Notes under the pieces: model-generated
What the model saw: only the letters and a program-made list of their open reading frames with translations
The model's database searches: none
Told to the model about the DNA's origin: nothing
Part shown: one piece after another, positions 8,811 to 18,271 of the stretch
Numbering within the stretch: the first letter of the stretch is position 1
Layout: every line of letters starts with the position of its first letter
Program-made: the position numbers and the translations under genes
Source: Melittangium boletus DSM 14713
GTDB taxonomy: Bacteria; Myxococcota; Myxococcia; Myxococcales; Myxococcaceae
Assembly: GCF_002305855.1 (NCBI RefSeq)
Contig: NZ_CP022163.1
Span: forward strand, 3,906,292 to 3,970,291
DNA length: 64,000 nt
Reading direction: 5' to 3'

Positions 8811-10139
8811 ATGCGGATGTCACTCGACTCACCCGTGGCACGCGCCCGCGCCCTCCCCTGGAAGGCGCGGGCCGTGGAGGAGCTCACCGCCGCGCGCGCC
8901 CGCATGCGGCGCATGCTCGAGGGACTTCCCGGGTCCGTGCTCGTCCAGCAGCACTCGCCCCTCATGTCCCCGCTCTTCTGGGACGTGGCCCACGTGGCCA
9001 ACCAGGAGGAGCAGTGGCTCTTGCGCGCCCTCGGTGCGCCCGCGCTCACCACCGCGGACTTCGACGCGCTCTACGACGCGTTCCGCCACCCGCGCGCCAC
9101 GCGCTGCCAACTGCCGCTGCTGCCCCCGGCCCAGGCCTTCGCCTACGCCGCGCGGGTGCGCGAGGCCGTGCTCGAGCACCTCCAGCGGTTCCCCGAGGAC
9201 TCGGACGTGCCGCTCTTGCGCGGGGGCCTCGTCTTCGGGCTCGTCGCCCAGCACGAGCAGCAGCACCTGGAGACGCTGTGCGCCACGTTGCAGTGGATGA
9301 CGTCGCACGCGTACCGGCCCGCCGCGCGCCCGCGGCCCCGTCCCGGCCGCGCCGCCCAGGGTGAGGTGTACCTGCCGGGAGGTCTCGTGCGGCTGGGGAG
9401 CGACTCGCCCTGGGCCTACGACAACGAGCGCCCCGCGCACCTCGTGCGGGTGCCCGGCTTCCTCCTGGACGCGCACCCGGTGACGAACGGGGACTACGCG
9501 GTGTTCGTCGCCTCGGGGGGCTACGAGGACGCGCGCTGGTGGGACCCCCAGGGCTACGCCTGGATCCGGGAGCAGGGCGTGCGCCATCCGCTCTTCTGGA
9601 TTCCGCAGGCGGGAGGCGCGTGGCTGCGCAGGCGCTTCGGGTGGGTGGAGCCGCTGCCCGCGGACGAGCCCGTGCAGCACGTGTGCTGGTACGAGGCGGA
9701 CGCCTACGCGCGCTGGGCCGGCAAGCGGCTGCCCACCGAGGCCGAGTGGGAGCGGGCCGCGTCGGGGCTGGCGGGCGCGTCCCGCGTGTTTCCGTGGGGG
9801 GACACGCCCGCGGGGCGGGAGCGGGCGAACCTGGGGGGCGACACGTGGGGCCCCTCTCCCGTGGGGAGCTACCCGGCGGGGGCCACGCCCGAGGGCATCT
9901 GGGGGCTTATCGGGGACGTGTGGGAGTGGACGAGCAGCACGTTCCACGGCCACCCCGGCTTCGTGGCCTTTCCCTATCGCGAATATTCGGAGGTCTTCTT
10001 CGGGACGGAGTACCGGGTCCTGAAGGGGGGCGCCTGGGCGAGTGCTCCGGTCGCCGTCCGCAACAGTTTCCGCAACTGGGACTACCCCATCCGCCGGCAC
10101 ATCTTCGCCGGTTTCCGGTGCGCGCGCGACGCGAGGTGA
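8811..10139 (+). CDS. egtB: Hercynylcysteine/gamma-glutamyl-hercynyl sulfoxide synthase EgtB
   Basis: About 442 residues. N-terminal DinB-like domain with VAHVANQEEQW and the iron-binding HEQQHLET motif, followed from about residue 185 by a formylglycine-generating-enzyme-like (SUMF1) domain (YLPGGLVRLGSD, RLPTEAEWERAASG, DVWEWTSSTF, GFRCARD). EgtB joins hercynine to cysteine or gamma-glutamyl-cysteine with oxygen, the central ergothioneine step. The next gene, 6 bases on, is egtD. No egtA, egtC or egtE is nearby, which would fit a cysteine-using EgtB, but they may be elsewhere. The start at 8811 (ATG) is preferred to the TTG at 8799; 8817 is also possible. Confidence 0.9.
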   Translation: MRMSLDSPVARARALPWKARAVEELTAARARMRRMLEGLPGSVLVQQHSPLMSPLFWDVAHVANQEEQWLLRALGAPALTTADFDALYDAFRHPRATRCQLPLLPPAQAFAYAARVREAVLEHLQRFPEDSDVPLLRGGLVFGLVAQHEQQHLETLCATLQWMTSHAYRPAARPRPRPGRAAQGEVYLPGGLVRLGSDSPWAYDNERPAHLVRVPGFLLDAHPVTNGDYAVFVASGGYEDARWWDPQGYAWIREQGVRHPLFWIPQAGGAWLRRRFGWVEPLPADEPVQHVCWYEADAYARWAGKRLPTEAEWERAASGLAGASRVFPWGDTPAGRERANLGGDTWGPSPVGSYPAGATPEGIWGLIGDVWEWTSSTFHGHPGFVAFPYREYSEVFFGTEYRVLKGGAWASAPVAVRNSFRNWDYPIRRHIFAGFRCARDAR

Positions 10140-10145
10140 GGGCAC

Positions 10146-11171
10146 ATGGCGGACAGCAAGGGGCAGGGTGGGCGAGGGGCGCTGAGAAGGCAGGCGCCGG
10201 CGGTGACGATGGAGGTGCACCTGGAGTCGGGCGAGGCGCGGCGCGCGCTGCTCGCGGAGGTGCGCTCGGGGCTGTGCGTGGAGGGAAGGCTCAAGGAGCT
10301 GTCGCCCAAGTGGCTCTATGACGAGCGCGGCAGCCAGCTCTTCGACGACATCACCCGCCTGCCCGAGTACTACCCCACGCGGCGCGAGAAGGAGATCCTC
10401 CAGGCGCACGCGCGGGACATCGCCCGCGAGAGTGGCGCGGACACGTTGATTGAACTGGGCAGTGGGAGCAGCGAGAAGACGCGCTGGCTGCTCGACGCCA
10501 TGCGCGCCGAGGGAAGGCTGCGGCGCTTCATCCCCTTCGACGTGAGCGAGGCCTTCCTGCGCCAGGCGGCCGAGGCGGTGGCGCACGACTACCCGGGGCT
10601 GGAGGTGCACGCCGTGGTGGGCGACTTCGAGCGGCACCTCGGGCGCTGGCCGCGCGGGGGGCGGGCCCTGGTGGCGTTCCTCGGAGGCACCATCGGCAAC
10701 CTCAAGCCCCCCGAGCGCGCGCGCTTCTACGCGAGCCTGTCCGCGAGCCTGTCACCGGGAGAGGGCGTGCTCGTGGGGACGGATCTGCTCAAGGATCGGG
10801 CCCGGTTGTTCGCCGCGTACAATGATCGGCAGGGGGTGACGGCGGCCTTCAACCGCAACGTGCTCCACGTGCTCAACCACGAGCTGGGGGCGGACTTCGA
10901 TCCCCGGGCCTTCGAGCACCTGGCGCCCTTCGACGAGGAGAACCGGTGGGTGGAGATGCGGCTCATCTCCACGCGGGCGCAGACGGTGCGGCTGCCGGCC
11001 CTGCGCCGGCATGTGAACTTCGCCGAGGGCGAGCCGCTGCGCACCGAGGTGAGCTGCAAGTTCCTCCCCGAGCAGGTGGAGGCGGAGCTGGACGCGGCGG
11101 GCTTCACGCTCGCCGAGCGCTGGACGGACGCGGCGGGGGATTTCGCACTCTCTCTCGCGCTCAAGCGCTGA
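10146..11171 (+). CDS. egtD: L-histidine N-alpha-methyltransferase EgtD
   Basis: 341 residues. It trimethylates histidine to hercynine using SAM. Visible signatures: KWLYDERGSQLFDDIT, YYPTRREKEIL, SAM-binding ELGSGSSEKTRWLLDA, PFDVSEAFL, FLGGTIGNL, and the C-terminal substrate-side RTEVSCKF. It begins 6 bases after egtB, so the two are co-transcribed. The first 20 residues are a variable, basic extension; the ATG at 10146 follows GGTGAGGGCAC. Confidence 0.92.
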   Translation: MADSKGQGGRGALRRQAPAVTMEVHLESGEARRALLAEVRSGLCVEGRLKELSPKWLYDERGSQLFDDITRLPEYYPTRREKEILQAHARDIARESGADTLIELGSGSSEKTRWLLDAMRAEGRLRRFIPFDVSEAFLRQAAEAVAHDYPGLEVHAVVGDFERHLGRWPRGGRALVAFLGGTIGNLKPPERARFYASLSASLSPGEGVLVGTDLLKDRARLFAAYNDRQGVTAAFNRNVLHVLNHELGADFDPRAFEHLAPFDEENRWVEMRLISTRAQTVRLPALRRHVNFAEGEPLRTEVSCKFLPEQVEAELDAAGFTLAERWTDAAGDFALSLALKR

Positions 11172-11504
11172 GAAATCCGCGCCCGAGCGCCCGCCGCCCG
11201 ACATTCCAGGGGCCCCGGGCGGCACGTGGCGTCCAGCGCCCGACACCTGGAGTGCGTCCTCATGGGGGGGGCAGACCCCGTCGGCGTCCACTTGCGTCAT
11301 ACCTCTCGCATCAGCGGTCCAGCCTCTGGCGTCGAGCGGCGGCGGGCCCCACATGTGAGCGCCGAGGACGATCATCCGGGGGGAAGGGTCGTCCACCAGG
11401 TGCCTGGGGGATTCATCGGGCGCACGCCCGGGACGGGATGACCGTCCCAGGTGGTGGCGCCCGATGTCTTTGCGGGGGAAGGCCTCACCCCACAGGGCGC
11501 GCTA
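11172..11504. other. Intergenic stretch before the IS630-type element
   Basis: No open frame here has convincing codon use or family motifs. The stretch probably holds the egtD terminator and an ancestral spacer to the converging lipoprotein gene now beyond the insertion element. It ends with CTA at 11502-11504, part of the CTAG insertion target. Confidence 0.4.
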
Positions 11505-12736
11505 GTGGAGTGTCCGACAAGTTTTTCAACATAGTCGAGACCAGGGGGCTGGTTGGGAGGAGGATGAGACTGGGTAAGTTGGGTGGATGAGGAGACGACC
11601 GCCGCACCTCCTCCACCTCTCGCCTGGGGAAGTGGCCTACCTCAAGACGCTGGTGGAGGACGGACGTACCGAGCAGCGCGTCGCGCGCCGAGCGCGCGTC
11701 CTGCTGGCCATGACTGACCCGGACACCGTCGTGTCGGAGTTGGCCGACAGGCTTGAGCTGGAGCGCACCACCATTTGGCACTTGTGCCGTCGCTACGAAG
11801 CGTACGGTGTCGATGTCGTGCTGGATGCGCCCCGCTCCGGCCGTCCGCGGGAGCTTTCCCCCCCTGCAACGAGTAGAGGTGGAACAGTTGGCGTGTTGTG
11901 AGCCGGCGGGCGTGGGCTTGCAGATGATGCACTGGTCCACCCGGAGCCTGGCCCTGGTGGCACGCCGACGGGGTATTGCCCCGACCCTCTCCCACTCCAC
12001 GGTGGCGCTCATCCTGCGCGAGGCTGACTTGCAGCCTCACCGCACGCGTTACTGGAAGACACCCACCCTGGACGACACCTTCCGTCACAAAGCGGCCCAG
12101 GTGCTGTGGTGCTACGAGCAGGCGCGGCAGCTGGCCCAGAGGAACGAAGTGGTGGTGTGCGTGGACGAGAAGCCCAACATCCAGGTGCTGCACGGTGAGC
12201 AGCCCGTGCGGCCCATGCAACCCGGCCTCATCGAACGCCGGGAGTTCGAGTACGTGCGGCGTGGCACGGTGAACCTCCTGGTCAAGCTCGTGGTGCACTC
12301 CGGCCGCATGCGCAGCTGGCACCTGGAGAGAAACAACGGGGAGTGCTTGCGCGCCGTACTGCCGCGGCTACTTGGGGACCATCGCGACGCCAGGCGCATC
12401 CACCTCATCTGGGACAACGCCCCCAGTCACACCGCCGGGCAGACGCACGACTTCCTCCGCACTCACTACCCGCACGTCCGGGTGCTTTTCACTCCAGCCC
12501 ACGCCTCCTGGCTCAACCAGGCGGAGTTGCTGCTACGCGCCTTCGCCGAGCGCTACCTGCGACGCGGGGACTGGGCCAGCCGTGACGAGTTCGTCGAGCA
12601 CCTCGACGCCAGCTGGCCCGAGTACAACCGCTTCTACGCCCACCCCTTCACCTGGTCCTGGACTCGCGCCAAGATGCACTCGTGGGTGGACCGCCACCTG
12701 TCCTGACTATGTTGAAAAACTTGTCGGACACTCCAC
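11505..12736. mobile_element. IS630-family insertion sequence, 1232 bp
   Basis: Bounded by perfect 32-bp terminal inverted repeats at 11505-11536 and 12705-12736 (outer bases GTGGAGTGTCCGACAAG). Both sides are flanked by TA (11503-11504 and 12737-12738), and the rejoined target is CTAG, the known IS630 preference with TA duplication. One DDE transposase, split over two frames, fills it. The identical ends point to a recent insertion. Confidence 0.93.
11587..12706 (+). CDS. IS630-family DDE transposase, split by a frameshift at a C7 run
   Basis: The N-terminal part (11587 to about 11864) carries the helix-turn-helix region (ELADRLELERTTIWHLCRRY). The catalytic part continues in the +1 frame to 12706, with the three acidic sites in CVDEKPN, IWDNAPSH and SWLNQAELL. 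The frames meet at TTTCCCCCCC (11855-11864); one C fewer would give a single reading frame through LQRVEVEQLACCEP. Either the gene is broken, the element uses programmed frameshifting or slippage (reported for some IS630 members), or it is a base-call error. Catalytic residues are intact. Confidence 0.85.
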
Positions 12737-13302
12737 TAGGGGACGTTGGCCGGGACGTGGATGCCCGCGCAGGCCTCGGCCGCCCGCTGCACTTCCTCCA
12801 CGGTGACCCCCGGCAGACTCGCGCACAGGAACAAGTCCCGTCCCACGCGCCGGGCGCCGATGAACGCCGGATGGGCCTCGCTCTCGCCCGCGTCTTCCCC
12901 GGTGGCCGCCAACATCACCCGCACCATCACGAAGTCCGTGCCCTTCTCGGCGCGGGCGTCCGAGCGCGTGAAGCCCTCGAAGGCCCGGGACACCGAGTCG
13001 AGCAGGGCCTCGGGCTCGGGCAGGGACGCGCCCTCGTTGGGACGCAGGTCCACGCGCAGCACGGGGTGTTGAGGGGGACCGAACTGGAGGCTGCCATCCT
13101 GCGTGGGCTGGTTGCTCCACCCCGGCGGCAGCGGAACCTTCACCCCCACCCGGCGCGGTGGCGGGGAAGCCGCCCCGGCGGGGGACGCCTCCTCCTCGCC
13201 CACGCCCTCGCGCGGGGACTTCCCGCGACAACCTTCACACCCGGCCGCCCCCACGGCGAGCGCCACCAGGGCGGCCCAGACTCGAGGGGGCGGCGCGCGC
13301 AT
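12736..13302 (-). CDS. Putative lipoprotein downstream of the bactofilin gene
   Basis: 188 residues from the ATG at 13302 (a GTG at 13305 directly precedes it and abuts the bacM stop). N-terminal hydrophobic stretch ending GAAGCEGC suggests a lipoprotein. The body has a fold-like region (VKVPLPPGWSNQP to the end) with no domain I recognise. It is the last gene of the parA-parB-bacM row. The TAG stop sits on the IS630 junction: two of its bases are the TA target and the third is supplied by the end of the element. Confidence 0.7.
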   Translation of the reverse strand: MRAPPPRVWAALVALAVGAAGCEGCRGKSPREGVGEEEASPAGAASPPPRRVGVKVPLPPGWSNQPTQDGSLQFGPPQHPVLRVDLRPNEGASLPEPEALLDSVSRAFEGFTRSDARAEKGTDFVMVRVMLAATGEDAGESEAHPAFIGARRVGRDLFLCASLPGVTVEEVQRAAEACAGIHVPANVP

Positions 13303-13305
13303 CAC

Positions 13306-13767
13306 CTACTTCTTCACCTCGCCCCCCACCGGAGGTGGAGGGGTGCCCTTGGCGCCGAGGTTCTCCATCTTGCTGGTGCCCTCGAAGATGACGCCCCGGT
13401 CCATGGTGAGCGCGGGCGACTCCAGGTTGCCCTTCACCCGCGCGGGCGCGTGCAGCTCGATGAGCTGCGCGGCGCGCACGTTGCCCTCCACGGTGCCGTT
13501 GATGATGACGGTGCCGGCGTTGATCTCCGCCTGGACCCGGGCGCCCTCGCCAATGACGAGCACGTCCTTGGTGATGATCTGCCCGTTGAACTTCCCGTCG
13601 ATGCGAACCTGTCCCTCGAAGGTGAGCTTGCCCTCGAATTCGCTGCCCTTGCCCAGCAGCGTATGAACCTCACCCGGACGCGTTGCCACGCTTTCCTCCT
13701 GTCTCGAACCAATGCCTAGAAGCGGTACGTTCGTCTTCTCTTCTTTTTTGCCGCCGAGGAGCGCCAC
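13306..13767 (-). CDS. bacM: Bactofilin cytoskeletal protein (BacM-like)
   Basis: 153 residues. The central bactofilin beta-helix is clear (KGSEFEGKLTFEGQVRIDG, INGTVEGNV, RVKGNLESPAL, GVIFEGTSKM), flanked by flexible ends. Bactofilins polymerise without nucleotide into filaments. In M. xanthus BacM is encoded directly next to parB and parA, as here, and supports cell shape and chromosome organisation. ParB ends 4 bases upstream, so the genes are co-transcribed. Confidence 0.9.
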   Translation of the reverse strand: MALLGGKKEEKTNVPLLGIGSRQEESVATRPGEVHTLLGKGSEFEGKLTFEGQVRIDGKFNGQIITKDVLVIGEGARVQAEINAGTVIINGTVEGNVRAAQLIELHAPARVKGNLESPALTMDRGVIFEGTSKMENLGAKGTPPPPVGGEVKK

Positions 13768-13771
13768 GTCC

Positions 13772-14686
13772 CTACTCCTTCCTGAAGACCTTCAGGATGC
13801 GATCCAGATCATCGTACGAGAAGTAGTCGACCTCCAGGGTGCCTTTTCCACTGCCTTTCTCGACGAGGCGCACCTTGGTGCCGAGCGCGCGCTGCAACTC
13901 CTCGACGAGCGCCTTCACCTGGGGGCTCTGCTTCTTGGGCGGAGCGGAGGCGGTCTCCTTCGGCTTCTGCCCCTTGGCCTGTTGCACGAGCTTCTCGGTG
14001 TCGCGCACGCTCAGCTTGCGAGCGGCCACCTGCGAGGCGAGCTCCGTCATCTCCGGCAGCCGCGGCACGCCGAGCAGCGCGCGCGCATGGCCGGCGCTCA
14101 ACTGCCCCGTGGCCACCATGCCCTTCACATCGTCCGGGAGCCCGAGCAGGCGCAGGGCGTTGGCCACCGTGGGGCGCTCCTTGCCCACGCGCTGGGCCAC
14201 CTGGTCCTGCGTGAGGCCGAACTCCTCCACGAGCCGGTGGTAGCCCTCGGCCTCTTCCATGGGATTGAGGTCCGAGCGCTGGAGGTTCTCCACGAGCGCG
14301 AGCTCGAAGGCCTCCACCTCGGTGACGTCGCGGATGATGGCGGGAATCTCATGCAGGCCCGCGAGCTGGCTGGCGCGCCAGCGGCGCTCCCCGGCGATCA
14401 GCTTGAAGCCCGCGCCATCCTTGCGCACGAGCACGGGCATGAGCACGCCCTGGGCCTTGATGGACTCGGTGAGCTCGCGCAGCTTCTCCTCGTCGAAGTG
14501 GCGGCGGGGCTGGAGCGTGTCGCGATGGATGGCCTCGATGGGCAGCTTGAGCACGGCGCCCTTGGGAGGCGGAGGCGGCTCGGGCGGTACCACCGAGGCC
14601 CCCGCCGGAGCGGGAGGCGCGGCCTGGGGGATGAGGGCGGAGAGGCCACGGCCCAACGCCCGCTTCTGCTTGTCACCGTTCAACAC
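13772..14686 (-). CDS. parB: Chromosome partitioning protein ParB
   Basis: About 304 residues. N-terminal RALGRGLSALIP, CTP-binding and sliding motifs GERRWRAS and ENLQRSDLNPMEEA, HTH region (LTQDQVAQRVGKERPTVANA), C-terminal dimerisation domain. ParB loads at parS, spreads as a CTP-dependent clamp and works with ParA. Start choice is uncertain: GTG at 14686 follows GGGAG at a good distance; GTG at 14701 or 14695 would add five or three residues. It lies between parA and the bactofilin gene. Confidence 0.95.
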   Translation of the reverse strand: MLNGDKQKRALGRGLSALIPQAAPPAPAGASVVPPEPPPPPKGAVLKLPIEAIHRDTLQPRRHFDEEKLRELTESIKAQGVLMPVLVRKDGAGFKLIAGERRWRASQLAGLHEIPAIIRDVTEVEAFELALVENLQRSDLNPMEEAEGYHRLVEEFGLTQDQVAQRVGKERPTVANALRLLGLPDDVKGMVATGQLSAGHARALLGVPRLPEMTELASQVAARKLSVRDTEKLVQQAKGQKPKETASAPPKKQSPQVKALVEELQRALGTKVRLVEKGSGKGTLEVDYFSYDDLDRILKVFRKE

Positions 14687-14881
14687 TGCGTGCACTCCCA
14701 CCGGGGCGGCCCCGGGCGATCAGATCCTGACACGGCTCACCACGCGGGGACCTGAGACCCGGTGGGAGGCTCCGGCGTGGGGCGGGCTGCCCCCGGAACC
14801 GTGGATGACACCTCCCGCTCCGGACCGCCTCCACCCGCGCCCTATATAAGGAGGCGGAGGCGGAACACCGGAGCCGGAGCA

Positions 14882-15706
14882 CTAGGCGCGGGGCTGGGCG
14901 CGGGACTTGGGCGCCGGGGCGGCCTCGAGCGCCGGGGGAGAGGCGGGCTCGCGCTGCATGATCTCCCGGCCGAGCGCGAGGTAGCTCTCACAGCCCTTGG
15001 ACTTGATGTCGTAGAGGATGATGGGCTTGCCGAACGAGGGGCACTCCGCGAGGCGCACGTTGCGGGGCACCACGGAGGTGAAGACCTGCTCCTTGAAGAA
15101 GCCGCGCACGTCCTCCACCACCTGGTTGGCGATGTTGGCGCGGGCGTCGAACATGGTGAGCAGGATGCCCTCCATCTTGAGGTCCGGATTGAAGGCCTGC
15201 CGCACCAGGTCGATGGTGTGGTTGAGCTGGGACAGACCCTCGAGCGCGTAGTACTCGCACTGGAGCGGGATGAGCACCGAGTCCGCGGCGATGAGCGCGT
15301 TGAGGGTGAGCAGCCCGAGCGAGGGCGGGCAGTCGATGAGGATGTAGTCGTACTGGTCCGCGAGCGGGCGCAGGGCGTTGCGCAGGCGGTACTCGCGCTG
15401 CTCCTGGGAGACGAGCTCCACCTCGGCGCCGGTGAGGTCCGGGGTGGCGGGAACCACCTGGAGGTAGCGCAGCTCGGTGGAGTGGAGGAGCTCGCGCATG
15501 GGACGGCCGCCGAGCAGGGCGTCATAGACGGTGCCCTGGAGTTCCTCGCGCTTGAGCCCGAGGCCACTGCCCGCGTTGCCCTGCGGGTCCATGTCGACGA
15601 GGAGCGTCTTGCGCTCGGCGGAGGCGAGGCTCGCGGCCAGGTTGATGGCGGTGGTCGTCTTGCCGACCCCGCCCTTCTGATTCGAGATGCAGATGATTCG
15701 ACCCAC
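14882..15706 (-). CDS. parA: Chromosome partitioning ATPase ParA (Soj)
   Basis: 274 residues. Deviant Walker A motif [35 protein letters not shown] and the DNA-binding region are complete. ParA binds DNA as an ATP dimer and forms the gradient that moves ParB-parS. The GTG at 15706 is chosen because AAGGA lies 8 bases before it and the protein then opens MGRIICIS; the ATG at 15715 directly abuts that AAGGA. The gap to parB is about 195 bases, so parB may have its own promoter. The parS cluster lies directly upstream. Confidence 0.95.
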   Translation of the reverse strand: MGRIICISNQKGGVGKTTTAINLAASLASAERKTLLVDMDPQGNAGSGLGLKREELQGTVYDALLGGRPMRELLHSTELRYLQVVPATPDLTGAEVELVSQEQREYRLRNALRPLADQYDYILIDCPPSLGLLTLNALIAADSVLIPLQCEYYALEGLSQLNHTIDLVRQAFNPDLKMEGILLTMFDARANIANQVVEDVRGFFKEQVFTSVVPRNVRLAECPSFGKPIILYDIKSKGCESYLALGREIMQREPASPPALEAAPAPKSRAQPRA

Positions 15707-15880
15707 GCGTTCCATCCTTGGGGGAGGGCTGTAGCGACCCGACGCATTGATCCATCAAACGGCCGGGTGATCCAGTCCGTGACCGGATCAGCGCTTTAGC
15801 CTGCCCGCCTGACATGCGCGCGGCCACGGACGGGGGGCGAAGACCGGGGCACGGGCCGCGCGGGGGACGGTGGCGGAACG

Positions 15881-17210
15881 GTTCCACGTGGAACGGGCGC
15901 GGGGGAAACGCCCCGGAAAGAAGCACGGCGCCGGGACGGGGGGCGCGGGAGCCCGGAGGCGCGTTCCGCCCGGGGGATGGCGCCTCACGCGGACTCGGAC
16001 GGAGCCAGGAGACCGGGCCGTGGCGTTCCACGTGGAACGGGGGAAGGGACGCATCGGGCCGGATTGGAGCCGGAAGACGAAGGTCGGCGTTCCACGTGGA
16101 ACAGGCGGCGCGCCGGGGCGGAGGCATCAGAACACCGGACCACTTCTCCTCGTCGGGCGTGCGGCGGGAGCACAGGGCGAGGCGTTCCACGTGGAACAGG
16201 AAGAGTGGCACATCGCACCGGATGCGGAGGCGCCTTGGAACCAATTCGTTCCGGGTTGGCGCCAGAGATGGGGGAAGGCGTTCCACGTGGAACGGGGGTG
16301 GCGAAAAACACCGGTCCACCGCGCGGGCCCGGGTTCTGGTCCGCCCAGGAGCCGCACGGGTGAGGGGGAGGTAACGTTCCACGTGGAACAAACCGGGGAG
16401 AGCGCAAGACCCCGCTCCCCCGTCTGGATGCGATTCGCGGTGGCCGCTCAGACGGCGCCGTTCCACGTGGAACAAGACGGGAGGACCGGCACAAGGTGCG
16501 CGCCCGCGTGAATCCTGGCCGGAAGCGGAGGCCAACCCCACGCGGAGGACGTTCCACGTGGAACATGGAAGGGTGCGAAAAGTCCCCGCCCCTTTCCTTC
16601 TCCGCCCCACTTGGGAAAGGAGACATTCCACGTGGAACAGGTAAGGGGCGGGGCGACACGCACGCACGCCCGGCCTCGGGCCGGATGGCGACGGGAAGTT
16701 CCACGTGGGACAAGGCGCGGGAAGATTTCGGCCGCTCAGCTTCACGAGCGCGCCACGAGCGTTCTACGTGGAACGGCCTCAACGTGCCTGACTCTCTGTT
16801 CCACGTGGAGCAGGCGACTGGCGGCTTGGCGCCCCACCCCTGCTTTCGGCTTCCTCCGCTAAGATGCCCCTCCAGCTAAGCAGGGGCCCGCACGGGAGGG
16901 CGTTCCACGTGGAACATCTGACCGTGTCACTTCCCTCTGTTCCGCCCGGAACGAAGACAGCCCATCCCCTCCTCGCCCGTTCCACGTGGAACAGCACGCG
17001 CCCACAGTCGCTGCCAGGAATAGGCGAGGCGAGCCTTGGCTCCTATCCAGGCAGCTTTTGCATTCGGGGCACTGGGGGTTCCACATGGAAAGGCCCGAGC
17101 GCTTCCCTCCCCTCCCGTTCCACGTGGAACACGTTCGCTTCCGGTGGTGTGCTCGACCGCACCCCGCGCTCGACATCCAGGGACGCGGAGCCAGACGTGT
17201 CACGTGGAAC
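15881..17210. repeat. parS centromere cluster: 11 perfect and 6 degenerate sites
   Basis: The palindrome GTTCCACGTGGAAC occurs perfectly at 15881, 16025, 16089, 16184, 16280, 16376, 16460, 16551, 16902, 16979 and 17117. One-mismatch copies start at 16625, 16698, 16761 and 16798, two-mismatch copies at 17078 and 17197. Spacing is mostly 60-100 bases. ParB loads here. Open frames crossing the cluster (with FHVER or STWN repeats) are only the palindrome translated. M. xanthus has a comparable cluster of over 20 sites near parAB. Confidence 0.95.
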
Positions 17211-17292
17211 GCCATGGAGTGCTGCCTCCGGTCCCAGAAAGCGCTCCGCCCTCGGGCGCTCGAGCCTCCTGAACAACTGGAGGTGGCGAGTC

Positions 17293-17607
17293 CTACGTCC
17301 CGCCGTCGAACAGCGGCGGGACGGGCAGTTCGCAAGGATTCAGGCGGCGAGCACCGCCCCTTGGCCCGTGCTCGCGCGGGCAAGTGAAGACCTCGCCCGA
17401 CAGAAGACTCGACCCTGAACGCGAGCCCTCTCGCAGCGTGCGTCCGTGGTGGGCATAGGTCCGTGCATCCGGCGACGACCTCTCGGGATGCGACACGAAG
17501 CAAGCCTCTGGCACGTCGTTCCAGTCCTGCCGCCAGCGCACACGCCCCATCGAAGGATCGAGTCCGGCCAGGGCGCGCTTCGTGGCCACTTGCGCGCGCG
17601 CCTTCAC
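17293..17607 (-). CDS. Doubtful small protein
   Basis: A 104-codon frame from the GTG at 17607 (GGAG 8 bases upstream) with moderate coding bias (third-position GC about 77 percent by hand count, below the neighbours). It contains an unusual segment VRWRQDWNDVPEACFVSH and several cysteines near the end. No family recognised. It could be a decayed or foreign gene fragment beside the parS cluster, or no gene at all. Confidence 0.25.
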   Translation of the reverse strand: MKARAQVATKRALAGLDPSMGRVRWRQDWNDVPEACFVSHPERSSPDARTYAHHGRTLREGSRSGSSLLSGEVFTCPREHGPRGGARRLNPCELPVPPLFDGGT

Positions 17608-17791
17608 GGCGCGGACTCCGAAAGAAGAGCACCTCCCTATCAATCAGCACTGACACCGAGACCATCCAGGCGATGAAAGCGGTGCCGCCCCTTGAGCGCG
17701 AAAAGGAGAGGCGATTCTGGGGACTGCGATGCCGCCCCTTCTCCTCGGCGAATGCACTCCCGCATTCACAGCACGAGGCACAAGCATCCCC

Positions 17792-18001
17792 ATGAACCTC
17801 TTCATCACACTGGCCGACATGGCCAACCACGTCTCGCCGTCTGGCCTCATCGTCCTGTGGTCGCTCTTCGGAATGGCCATGGCCTGGCGCAATCAATCTC
17901 CCTCCATTGCCCAGAGAGGTCGTGCCCCCTCCCATCCCCGCAGGCCGAACTCGGCACAGCGCCAGAGTCGCCCGACCCATGCGAGGCGGCCCCGCCGGTA
18001 G
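17792..18001 (+). CDS. Small hydrophobic peptide, copy 1
   Basis: 69 codons. The first 36 residues are hydrophobic with a conserved core ANHVSPSGLI-LWSL and end in WRN; the rest is a basic, proline-rich tail. The same N-terminal peptide recurs at 18272, with differences partly at third codon positions in this frame, which supports translation. No good Shine-Dalgarno is visible. Function unknown; a small membrane peptide, phage-like holin piece or type I toxin are only possibilities. Confidence 0.35.
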   Translation: MNLFITLADMANHVSPSGLIVLWSLFGMAMAWRNQSPSIAQRGRAPSHPRRPNSAQRQSRPTHARRPRR

Positions 18002-18043
18002 CCTCGGCGCTCCAGGCTCAAGAGCCACCGCATGAAGAGAGGT

Positions 18044-18083
18044 CGGTGCTGGGTTCATGCATCCCTCCATGAGCCCAGCACCG
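18044..18083. other. Strong 16-bp hairpin
   Basis: Arms at 18044-18059 (CGGTGCTGGGTTCATG) and 18068-18083 pair over 16 bases with one T-G wobble and an 8-base loop. No U-tract follows on either strand. It lies between the two copies of the small-peptide ORF. A rho-independent terminator is unlikely; a structured RNA, recombination site or protein-binding site is possible. Confidence 0.45.
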
Positions 18084-18271
18084 GCTCCTCCCCCCGTCCT
18101 CATGGGTGAGCGATCAAGAGCTCACCGTGAGGTGAGGAGTTACACCCCCCGGGAGATAGACCCGTTCCGGGCCTTTCCGCTGGTCGACAAGTCCCCTCCA
18201 GTAGAACCCTTCCCACCGGAACATCCCCAGCCGAACTCGGCACGACGGGTCGTTTCGATTCATGAGTCCCC

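Noticed and set aside
10752..11396. Possible minus-strand gene between egtD and the IS630 element
   Set aside because: Mostly antisense to egtD, no ribosome site, no recognisable family.
15522..16745. Long open frames through the parS cluster, with repeated FHVER, STWN or VPRGT peptides
   Set aside because: The repeats are only the parS palindrome translated in different frames, and the palindrome has no stop in any frame. No family motifs and no consistent codon bias.
16939..16952. GTTCCGCCCGGAAC counted as a parS site
   Set aside because: The arms match but the central ACGT is replaced, so it was not counted among the parS-like sites.
15881..17210. CRISPR array
   Set aside because: The repeats are only 14-bp perfect palindromes with irregular spacing and match parS; no cas genes are nearby.
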